The notes under the pieces: generated by a model
Database searches by the model: none
Told to the model about the DNA's origin: nothing
The model's input: only the letters and a program-made list of their open reading frames with translations
Made by a program: the position numbers and the translations under genes
DNA from: Bactericera cockerelli
Taxonomy: Eukaryota; Arthropoda; Insecta; Hemiptera; Triozidae
Direction of reading: 5' to 3'
DNA: 64,000 nucleotides
Assembly (NCBI GenBank): GCA_024516035.1
Contig: CM044955.1
Coordinates: 41,700,556 to 41,764,555, forward strand
In this document: piece after piece, positions 24,104-36,100 of the stretch
Numbering within the stretch: the first letter of the stretch is position 1
Layout: every line of letters begins with the position of its first letter

Positions 24104-27100
24104 TGTGGTGTGTGTGTGGTGTGTGTGTGTGGTGTGGTGTGTGGTGTGTGTGGGTGGGTGTGTGTGTGCGTTGTGTGTGTTTGATGGGCTGGCGAAGCGG
24201 CGGGTGTAACCCGCTAGTAAAAGATAAAAATCAGGTCCACCTTATGTGTTCATAAGGGAAAAACCTGGATACAGGAGAAAAAATTTCTGGTCCCCCCTGG
24301 AGAGTTTGCTTGTATCCAGGTTTGATTGTATCTTCACAGACCTTTAGGTTTCATCTGATTATTACCTATTGTAAAGCATTACTAACAATATCAAATTATT
24401 AAAAAGAAGATATTCTCTACTATGCCTTCACTGTACCTACTCATCCATCAAACCCATGGTCTAAGGCAGTGGTTCTCAACCTTTTGTAGCATATTCCCCC
24501 CTTTGCGAAAATTATCCCTTTAATTATAGGATGATGAGCTTGTCAAACCAATTACATCGCCCCCTTATTGCCCAAAATAATTTCATTGCCCCCAACTGCC
24601 CAAAATGTACTTGTTGCCCCCTAAGCGCCCCCCAGGGGGCGATATCGCCCACGTTGAGAATCACTGGTCTAAGGCAATATGTGCCATTCAACCCGAGAAC
24701 AAGAGTAAATTACCTTTAAGGTAGTCCATGCAGGTTTCGAAGCTGTCGCATTTGAGCAGGGCTTCTACATGATGTCCCAGCAGGGATAGCATCACTCGGA
24801 ATACTATCTCGGGGTTTTCTACAAGGACCATGTCTGAGGAAAAAAACAAAGAGTTAAAATTATATTTAAAAAAAACCACAGTACCCAATCCTTTTAGCAA
24901 AGATCATTGGACATTGAAGATGATGCCCAAAATAATCTTTCTCAAATTTGCAAATAGTTTTACGATGCATTGAGGCCAAAAAGATTTTTTGAATACATTG
25001 GCGAAAAATTAACAACAATAACTGGGAGCTCAAAAGCAAAAATGTACCTGAAACAATGGTTTTCCCTACATCAATTTTGGGGTACTCTGCCCAGTGGAAG
25101 AATATTGGAATAGATTTTTTATTGAGTAAAGAAAATACAAGTGATTTATTTGAGTAGAATTTAGAAAAAGAAAGAAAGCAAAAGTTTTACGATATAAAAT
25201 CTCTTCAACATGAAAAATGTGCATTCTCTTTATCATCGCTGTTAGTATTAGTATGGGGACAGAACCTAGAAACTAAAACGAGAAACCCCTTGTTCCCCAG
25301 TCATTGAAAACACGCTGTTATTTTCAAATGAATTACTCAAAATCCCCTGTCATCTTTGGTAATCAAACTGCGGACACTGTCTTACCGAAAACTCGCGTCA
25401 CAAAGCCCAGAGGGAACTGAGAGGAGAATAGAGTGAGCAGCCAGGGAGCGGCATAGAGCGTGGGGTACACTTCGTGAGTGTCAAAGTGAGCATGCAGGTC
25501 GGGATAGTAGTCGAGTAGAAGCCGCGAGAACTGGTAGAGCTGGACTTGCAAGGCCGCCATGTCAGGGAGGTAGATTGTGCGAAGGCCTCGACGAAACATG
25601 AGATGGCGCAGCATCATGAACGACTGCTCTTCCGAATGCTGGAAGAGAGGAGAGGGGTGATATTTATTAGAGGGAAATTATTAAACTTTTTGTTGTACTA
25701 TGTGTACCTAGGTGGTTTGGCTCAAATCGAAGGATAGCCATCCAATATTACTATAACAAACAGAGATTTTTTCAAGATGAGTATGAAACAGCATCAGCTA
25801 CTGTAGACGCTTTTGTTCTGTATTGTAGCTTGCCCGATCCGTTGCATACCTAATCTCTGATTGGCGAGAAGTAACTCAATATTTCCCATTTAGATGCTGG
25901 GTCAACACGAGTGAGCCCGAAGGTCGAAGGTGTCCCTTAGAAACAACTGTAACCAAACTGTGAATAAAATTTTTTTTAAAAAAAAAAAAATCAATACAAT
26001 TTTGTTGGCTTTGTGGAGTTCTAGCCCGGACCTGTTGTTACCACAGAGGTATTTGGGGGCGCATTGATTTTTTAGTTTTTCTTCAGCCTAGCTTCAAAAT
26101 TATAATACTCTCAACTGTGTTCAGATTTGAGTGGTCATCCACTAAGTCTAAACCTTGTTGAATGTTAGCTTATCTTCAATGATCATACGAGATCAGTTCT
26201 ATTCAACAGGTTACTGACACAGGTTGGTAGAAATACTCACATGTAGAAGTAGAACAGCCGCTACAAAGCTCAGTCCCTGGCAGTACCCCAGCTCAGGGTC
26301 CAGTAGGGAGTAGGCTTTCAGGACGTTGAATAGACTGAGTTGTCCCGGACCAAGAGGTGAGGAGTAGTACGGGTGAGACGGGAAAGTGCGACCTGTATCG
26401 GGAAAAAAGAAAGAATAATAATATGGTTAGTGGTACCCATCATTAAATTTATGAACGTATGAACACTGACTGACTGATCGCTGTATCTCTAGAACGATAT
26501 CATCAACAAAGTTGAAATTAGGGTTTCTCTAATGGTCTAGAAGTGAAATGAAATAAGGATTTTTTGGGACACCAAAAAATCATCCAAATGGGACATCAAT
26601 TATGATCGAACAAACTTTGCGGCCACAGGTTTAAGATAGTCTGCTATAGAATACTATAACGTCACTACCATAAAATTAGTGCTAAGACAGTTGGTTCATA
26701 ATTACTTATCAAAATACGCGCTTTACGTGCTTCTAGCAAGCTATGGACTATATTATGTATTGGGACTTTTGCTATAAAGAAAATAACTACCCTTGTTTAA
26801 TAGTTTAATTAAAGCAAAATAAACATAATTTTATTAATTTACAGTTTGCCTAACAGTTTGCCTTTAAACTCATCAAAGTTATTCCATTACTGATTATTCG
26901 AATAATTTCTTCATCACGTATTCACTTGTAATCTCTTGGAGTCAGGAATCAATAGCTTTTCTGTATGGATTTACTTGAATATTTTATTTTATTTTTTAAT
27001 TCAAGTTCAGGGCCCTGTTCCTGAAAGCGCGGAGTGACTCCAGTGCCGGATTAAGGCTGCGCGGGGCCCTTGGCAATTTCAAGGCGCGGGGCCCCAAAAT

Positions 27101-30100
27101 TGTACTGAGTTTATACTAAAATACAGGGTTCGATCCCCAGCGGGGCAGGAATTTTTCTGCTCTGTACTTGGATGTTCGGGGTCCACTCATACCTCGTGAG
27201 GAAAAATGAGTAGTTACTTGTATGAGTAACGACCAGTGGCGGCATTACCACCAGAGTAAAAAGAAATTAATGTCATAGAATAATTCGAAATGTAAAGGAG
27301 GTTCTTAGTAACGCTACCCACAAAAATTGTGAAGAGGCCTTACTTGTGCTTCACCACAAATAAAACAATACATACATACTACTTTTAGAACCTTGAAATC
27401 GAAGCAAAGTGTCTGGAGCACCAATCCATAATAGTATCGACGTTTATAACACCAAAGGCAACATTTTTTCCGAATAATAGTAGAAATATCTAAATATGTA
27501 TTATGAAAAGAATATGTGTAGAGAGATGTCATTAGGTAAGATGTGTAGAAAGTAGATCATCGATTATACTATGAAGATTTTATCGCTAGTATTGAATGCT
27601 AATTTTTTTAAAGGTAACTTTCCAAATTAATTCCAAACAATCAAAAGGCACTTAATGCCCAAAGATTTTTTTTTCTTTTAATGGTACTAGAATTGCATGT
27701 CTTGAAAAACAATCCAAACCATCAAGATAAGTAAATTTGACGGTGCCGCAGGCGAAATTTTTGCAAAGTTATGGGGTAAAGTACTCGGGAAATAGATAGA
27801 AAAAGATATCTTGAAAAATTCATTAAAAGCGCCGCAGGCGGCTATAATGAAGATCATTGGTTAAGATGTCGATAAAGCCGATCAAAAGTTTGATGGCAGA
27901 GATTACCTAAGGCGATAATCACGTCCTTTGTCAATATTATTCTTTTAAAGTACGAGTAATTATATTATATTATATAAAGAGCCGCAGGTAATAGGTAGGT
28001 ATCTAAAGATCTACCTATTTTCATAAATGTGGTCCATTTTAAGGGGGTCCCGTGGTTTTTCTTTTAACATTTTGCTCAACTGGCTGTGATTTTATTTAAT
28101 ATTAAAATCCAGAAAAACCGAGTTAAAGGTCATTCAAACACTTATAATTTATGTAAGCTGCCCGAAAGGCGGGGCCCCCAAAATCGCGGGGAACTTGGCC
28201 TCTAACAAATCTGACATATTGGTAGGTAATCCGATAATTTCTATGTGGTAGATCATTATTTAATCAAGGAATAGATAATAATAGGGAGCCCCGCGCTTTT
28301 CTTTCAATTTATGTACTTTGTTGTCAGTGTGTTTTTTTCACTTTTATTTCTTCTTCTTCTTCTTACTCATTATTCAAAAGTACCTAGTGTAAGCTTTTAA
28401 AAAATCCATAATACCTAATATAAGCTTTTAAAACAACTCATAATATCTAGTGTAAGCTGCTCAAGCGCGGGGCCCCCTAAAGCGCGGGGCCCTTGGCATC
28501 TGCCAAATCCGCCATATGGGTAATCCGGCACTGAGTGACTCCGCATTTCTCACTCCGCGAATCCAATTTCTGTTCCTGAAACACTTTTTTTTGGGGATCG
28601 ATTCGGAAAGTTGTAATGCGGAGTAATTTTCGTGTTTCTGTTCCATAAAGCTTTTATTTTGCAGAGTGCGTAGTGCGGATTGCGAAGTGCAAAGTTTTCT
28701 TTCAGGAACAAGACCCAGAAGCCGCTGTTATACCGGCGCGGCGCGTGCCATAGTCTCACCCAGATCCAGCAGTATGGCGTGCTGATGTAACCGACCTCAG
28801 TAGCTTGAATGGTAAGGCGATGGACTTGTAACCTGGAGGTCGGTGGTTCAAGTCACGGTTTCAGCATGGATTTAGTTAAGCGAGTTTGAGTAGTTGTGAT
28901 ATCTCACGTAAGTGATTAACACAAATATGATAACTTTTTTTTTTTTAGTCTCACCCAGATCCAGCAGTATGGCGTGCTGATGGGACGTGAGCTGCTTGAG
29001 CAGAGTCTCGTAGGGTATGTTGTAGTGGGGGAACTTGGACACATCCATGGGATTCTGCTTGCAGTACTGCTGGGCCAGGAACAGCCACACCTCGCCCCGC
29101 TTGCTCCTGGGAACACCTGGAGATGGGCAATACAAGGATATAGGTAAATTGTAACATCATAATGCAAATAAAGATATATATATACTTGTATAAGGATATA
29201 GGTTAGAACTGAGAGTCTGATGGTTGTGTTAAAGGACGTTTCGGCTTGGTTTAAAGCAATGGTTGGGTGGAAGAGATTGCCGAAGGCAATAACCCCGCCT
29301 TTTAGTTAGGACATATATTATGTATATATTTACTTATTTTTTCTTTATTTTCTTCTTCTATTATATTGTATTTTAATTTGTAATTATTTGTGTTGTATAT
29401 ATACATATAATAATTATATATATTATAATATGTCCTGTTAATAAAGTGTAAAAAAAATAAAATAAAATGGTAAAGGGAATTTTTGAGCTAGTTTAAAATT
29501 TTCATTTGTTTATCAAGAGCATGAAAAATGAATAATCTATTAAAAATAAAATTGATTTATTTATTGTGTCCGATGAGGAGTAATGAGTCTCATCAGTCTA
29601 GCAGTAAACCAAAGTATTATTACGAGGACAAAGTACCAAATGTGGGGATAACTCGTCAGGTCCTGCCTAGGTTTTGAACTCGCAATCTCTGGATTACCAG
29701 GCAGACAATTCGTCTTGAGCTACCGGGACTAACGTTGATGAGAGTCCATAATAATAGTAATAGAGTCAAAGCTGGATAAAAGAGAAACCTGGATAGGTAT
29801 AAGAGAACAATTTCCAGGTCCAATTTACCTCTCTATAAGGGAAAATGACCTCTTTATAAGAGAAACCTGGATTAAAGAGAAAAAAGTTCTGGTCCCTTAA
29901 GTTGTCTTATATCCAGGTTCGGCTGTAAAAACCAAGGTCTATTTTTCTTTTGGATTAAAAAAAAAAATTCAGGTTAGGTTTTTTCCAAATATTTCCATTT
30001 TATTCCAAGGTCAACTTCACCACATTCGTGAAAGAAAAAATGCGTTTCGGTCATTTTTAAGATAAACAATGGACTTAACCTATAAAAGAACTGGAAGCAA

Positions 30101-33100
30101 GAATTTTCTACTTCCATTTTGGTTTACTTTGGAAGAGGAAATTTTTCCTCTTCCAAAAGAAAAATGACTTGCTTCCAGTTTAGTTCATTTTATTCCAGTT
30201 TGGTTAACTTTGGTTAGAAAGAAAAATACGGCTCTAGAGTCGAATATAAGAGAACTCTAGGGACTGGATTTTTTTTCTCTTATGAAGAGGTTATGTTCCC
30301 TTATAGAGAGGTAAATTTGATTTGGCAATATATTCAGTTATCTTATATCCATGTTTGACCGTAACAAAGTGTGATAATCTCACCTTGTCGTATAGCTTGC
30401 ATGAGAATCTCCTTGTCGTACTTGCGTCCACTCTTGTCGTTGAGGATGCTCTCAAACACAGCCATGTTCTCCCGGGCACAGGAGCCTATGTTGTCGTAGT
30501 CCAGCTTGATTCTCTTCAGGGTGGCTTCCTCCATGTTGGCTTTCAGGCGCGCGTTTTCCTTCTCCATGCGGATGAGGAGGACTTGCTGGTTGATGGCTTT
30601 CCTCCATAGATCCCTGCAAATTGGAATTTTGTTGTTGTAACCAAAATGGCTACTACAGCTGGGGAGTGGTGGTCTTCAGACAACTTTAGTTGTCTCGTCT
30701 TGAACCACACATACTTATGAGTGAACCAAAATGGCTACTACAGCTGGGGAGTGGTGGTCTCCAAACAACTTTAGTTGTCTCGTCTTGAACCAAACATACT
30801 TATGAGTGAACCATAATGGCTACTACAGCTGGGGAGTGGTGGTCTCCAGACAACTTTAGTTGTCTCGTCTTGAACCACACATACTTATGAGTGAACCAAA
30901 ATGGCTACTACAGCTGGGGAGTGGTGGTCTCCAAACAACTTTAGTTGTCTCGTCTTTTTTTTATTTATTTTTTTTTTTAAATAAATTTACGGAACAATGT
31001 TCCATTTTATTACATTAATAAAATTACAAAAAAATACAAACAAAAAAATCGTTATTTAAGTTAAAAATATCAATAAAATTAAAATTAAAAAATAGTTTTA
31101 ACAATATCCTTAACATTATTTTGGAACAAATCGAAGTCTCCACCTATTCTATTCCCTAACGATTGAATTCTATTCATAGGGGAATATTCCCCTATATTCG
31201 TTCTATGTTGTTTCAGACTAAAAATATCATTAGATCTTGTTGGCCTTGTTTTGACTTTAAAATTGATCTTACCAAGTAATTCAGGAGAATAAATTTCATT
31301 TTTTAAAAGTTTTATAAGGAAGGTTAAATCGTTTATTTCCCTTCGTTTTAAAAGGCTAATAATTTCCTGATTACCCATTATATAATCATAGTTATGATCA
31401 AGTATCTGGGTACGTGTTACATTTATAAGCGAGCATTCTGAGGAATTTTCTCTGCACACTCTCAATAGATTTTATATGTGTTAGGTACTGTGGTGACCAT
31501 ACAACTGAACAATATTCTAAACGAGATCTAACATAAGCATAGTATATTATTTTTAAAGTTGATGGGCACTTGAAGTCAGTTGTATGTCTATATAATAATC
31601 CTAACATTTGTAGAGATTTATTTCTAATCTGTTTGAAGTGTGCATTGAATTTCAGGTTATTCTGGGATATAACACCAAGATCTTTGATTTCGCTAATCCT
31701 ATCTAATAAAACACTATTTATACTATAATTAGTTACATATGGATGGTGAATGGTATGGTAAGTCATGACCTTACATTTCTTAATATTAAGTTCCATAAGA
31801 TTCTCACTACACCACTGGTGGAGACGGTTGATTGTTTCCTGTAGTACAGAAGCATCGTCCGGGCCTGTAACTCTCTTAGCAATTTTTAAATCGTCAGCGA
31901 AAAGCCATGCTCTGACACCATCCGGTATAACTGACACTATATCGTTAATGAAGCATAAAAATAAAATTCCACTGAGGTGCCCCCCTTGAATACATCCTGA
32001 TTGTACATCAATTGAATCGGAATACACGCATTTATTAGTACGTAATTTTTCAGGATCGGCATCTTTTATTTTTACTATTTGTTTTCTACCTTTGTGAAAA
32101 CTCTCCATCCAGTTGAGGAGAGACCCCATTATTCCAATAGATTTTAATTTAGATATCAAGATGTTATGTGGAATTTTATCGAAACATTTTGAGAAATCTG
32201 TGTATATTACATCTACTTGACCACCACGCGAGTCTAATACAGATGTAATGTATTCCGTAAACGATACGAGATTAGTAGACGTTGAACGTTTGCTCATAAA
32301 TCCGTGTTGGTGGTCAGAGACGAGAGATGATAAGATGGGATAAAGTTGTTTAGACACGAGATTTTCAAAAAGTTTCGGTATTATTGAGGCTATATTGACT
32401 GGTCTATATTCTGTAATTTGATCTTTATTTCCTGATTGTTTGTATATTGGAGTTAAAAATGAAATTTTCCATCTGTCGGGAAATGTACCTAAATCTATGG
32501 ATGTTTGGAAAATGAGAGTTAAAGGACCGGCTAACGCCTCTGCACAATGTTTAAAAACTAAAGGGGAGATTTCATCTGGACCTCTACAAGCATGGGTAGG
32601 TAATTTATTAAGTAGTTGAAGAAGCTGATCTACTTTAAACGTTAAATTATTAATTGATATTTGTGTGTTGTACAAATGATCTAGATCTTGTTTATTACAG
32701 TTTATTGGAGAATACTGCTTTTCAAAAAAATTGGCAAATAAGTTGGCTGTAGTTTGCGATGTTTTAGATGTTAAATTTTCAAAGTTCATTACTGCAGGAA
32801 TATTTGAATTTTTTTTCTTACTTGCTATAAAGTCCCATATTTTTTTAGGTTCTTCTGAAATATTTTTTTCCATTTTTTGTAAGTATGATTTATAGTCAGC
32901 AGATGAAACCTCTTTACAAGTTGCCCTTAGCAAGGAAAATTTATTATAAAGTCTTGAACCAAACATACTTATGAGTGAACCAAAATGGCTACTACAGCTG
33001 GGGAGTGGTGGTCTCCAGACAACTTTAGTTGTCTCGTCTTGAACCACACATACTTATGAGTGAACCAAAATGGCTACTACAGCTGGGGAGTGGTGGTCTC

Positions 33101-36100
33101 CAGACAACTTTAGTTGTCTCGTCTTGAACCAAACATAGTTATGAGTGAACCAAAATGGCTACTACAGCTGGGGAGTGGTGGTCTCCAGACAACTTAAGTT
33201 GTATCGTCTTGAACCACACATACTTATGAGTGATCAATCATCGTGAGTCATTAAACTCTTGAGAGAACTGCAAGCTCGCTTGGCTTGATATAGGTAGGCA
33301 AGGCCATTCCATACAGCCATTGGTAGGGTTAACTATTCTGTTGTGGTAGCGGCGTGAGCTATGCCGATGTTGTTCCGATGGAAACCGGGTCACTCCAGCA
33401 GCTATAGCTACGTACCTATAATTTGACTTAGTACTCTGCAGTAGCTATTTACCTACCAATAATCTGTAGTAGCTAGTTACCTACCAATAATCTATAGTAG
33501 CTACTTACCTACCAATAATCTGTAGTAGCTACTTCCCTACCAATAATCTGTAGTAGCTACTTCCCTACCAATAATCTGTAGTAGCTAGTTACCTACCAAT
33601 AATCTGTAGTAGCTACTTCCCTAACAATAATCTGTAGTAGCTACTTCCCTACCAATAATCTGTAGTAGCTAGTTACCTACCAATAATCTGTAGTAGCTAG
33701 TTACCTACCAATAATCTGTAGTAGCTACTTCCCTACCAATAATCTGTAGTAGCTAGTTACCTACCAATATTCTGTAGTAGCTAGTTACCTACCAATAATC
33801 TGTAGTAGCTAGTTACTTACCAATAATCTGTAGTAGGTACTTCCCTACCAATAATCTGTGGTAGCTAGTTACCTACCAATAATCTGTAGTAGCTAGTTAC
33901 CTACCAATAACCTGTAGTAGCTAGTTACCTACCAATAATCTGTAGTAGCTAGTTACCTACCAATAATCTGTAGTAGCTACTTCCCTACCAATAATCTGTA
34001 GTAGCTACTTCCCTACCAATAATCGGTAGTAGCTAGTTACCTACCAATAACCTGTAGTAGCTAGTTACCTACCAATAATCTGTAGTAGCTAGTTACCTAC
34101 CAATAATCTGTAGTAGCTACTTCCCTACCAATAATCTGTAGTAGCTACTTACCTACCAATAATCTGTAGCAGCTAGTTACCTACCAATAATCTGTAGTAG
34201 CTACTTACCTACCAATAATCTGTAGTAGCTAGTTACCTACCAATAATCTGTAGTAGCTACTTACCTACCAATAATGTGTAGTAGCTAGTTACCTACCAAT
34301 AATCTGCAGTCGCTAGTTACCTACCTATAATCTGTAGTAGTTAGTTACCTACCTATAATCTGTAGTAGCTAGTTACCTACCTGTCATCTGTAGTAGCTAC
34401 TTCCCTACCAATAATCTGTAGTAGCTACTTCCCTACCAATAATCGGTAGTAGCTAGTTACCTACCAATAATCTGTAGTAGCTACTTACCTACCAATAATC
34501 TGTAGTAGCTACTTACCTACCAATAATCTGTAGTAGCTAGTTACCTACCAATAATCTGTAGTGGCTAGAGTTACCTACCTGTAATCTGACTTAGTACTCT
34601 GTAGTAGCTACTTACCTACCAATAATCTGTAGTAGCTAGTTACCTACCAATAATCTGTAGTAGCTACTTACCTACCAATAATCTGTAGTAGCTAGTTACC
34701 TACCAATAATCTGTAGTAGCTAGTTACCTACCTATAATCTGTAGTAGCTAGTTACCTACCAATAATCTGTAGTAGCTACTTACCTACCAATAATATGTAG
34801 TAGCTACTTACCTACCAATAATCTGTAGTAGCTACTTCCCTACCAACCCAGACAGCACGGCAGTTGACTTCCAGTCTGGATTTAAGATGGAAATATCCAG
34901 GTGTATAAAGTCAATCATGGATTAAATCAGTTGACCAGCCACCTGGATATTTCCAACAAAAATCCATCTAGACTCAGTCACCTGGGCAGTCAGCTGGAAA
35001 TATAACGACTCTCTCCAGCTAGGACATGAGTAGAATTTAGTCAGTTGACCAGTCAGCTGGAAATGTTCCATATTTTTCCAGTTTACATAAAACGCGTCCT
35101 TTGTTGAAGACGCCATCTTTGATCTGTCGTAATTTCAGAAATTGTGATATTGGTGATTGTAAATTGTTTTAAATAATTAATAATTCTTTTAAATATTAGG
35201 TATTTTATTTAGTTTTGAACATTTTTAAATACAAATATCATTTTATTTAGTTTTGATCTTTTTTATAACTACTGGAAGTGTTTAGATAAAACTCGTCCTT
35301 TGTTGAAGGAAATTCAGAAATTGTGATATTTTTGTGAATTGTTTTAAATAATTAATAATTCTCTCAAATAATAGGTATTTCATTTATTTGAACATATTTT
35401 AAATACAAATAATATTTTAATTAGTTTTGAACATCTTTTTTATAACTATTGAAAGTGTTTACTTTGTCATTTCTGAACTCCAAATTTGCTTTCGAGATGT
35501 TTCAAAAAATAGTTCTTTAGTTTATCTAAATCGTGACAGAAGAAAGAGGACAAGAAGCAGTTAATACTGGATCACCTTTTTTATCTGACAATAACCATCC
35601 ATTTCTAGAGACATCCACTTGGACCCTAACGAACTTTCTGCACTCTCCTGTTCCTGGACCTTCAGTGGGATTAACACCTTCAGTTCACTTGGAATCATAC
35701 CAGCTACCCATATTAATCTCACCTAGCCTAGCCAAGCCAAAGTAGGACCATGAATGCTAGTCTCATGTGTTAAGGGAAACAGAATTTTTTATGCTCAAGA
35801 TCTCTTGACCATAGGTTGGCTAAAAAAAGGTTCTGGTTCAAGCAAAGAAACAGCTGAATGCATAGTGCTAGATAGTGAAATTTTTCACTCTGTGGATTTT
35901 ATTTAGATGTACAATACATATTATTATAAAATGAATATTTCACTGATAGGTGGTTCTGCCACACTAAAAAATGATGTTTATGTACTTTGTGACATGCTTC
36001 TTCCTGATTACTTGATTTAAAATTAATTGGCCAATTTACTGTGCACTGTTCATAATAACAATAATAACTATTGTGCTCTCTCTACCACCTTATTACTATG

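Larger units (their letters stand above)
22977..24217 (+). mobile_element. Non-autonomous Helitron
   Basis: 5' end TCTATATCTATAAAAG after an A; 3' end with hairpin-forming GCGGCGGGTGTAACCCGC and terminal CTAG (24214-24217) followed by T, as expected for Helitron insertion between A and T with no target duplication. It has no coding capacity. It carries about three 187-bp tandem units (23165-23770) and a long TG-rich microsatellite (23780-24180). Confidence 0.88.
22944..24330. mobile_element. Tc1/mariner-type MITE interrupted by a Helitron
   Basis: Left end TAGTCGAACCTCGATATAAG at 22944; right end TATCCAGGTTTGATTGTA at 24330. Ends of this AGTCGAACCTCG type are common in insect Tc1/mariner or pogo-like MITEs. 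Related copies lie at 29763-29928 and 30220-30363. The Helitron 22977-24217 sits inside. Confidence 0.7.

Noticed and set aside
23732..24255. Cys/Val-only frames
   Set aside because: They arise from the TG microsatellite inside the Helitron.
34922..35116. 64-codon frame [15 protein letters not shown]..., repeated in inverted copy at 42432-42626
   Set aside because: It lies in the subterminal repeat zone of the CACTA-like element and encodes the CCAG(T/C)TG motif repeats. No domain is recognised and copy 3 does not keep it clearly.
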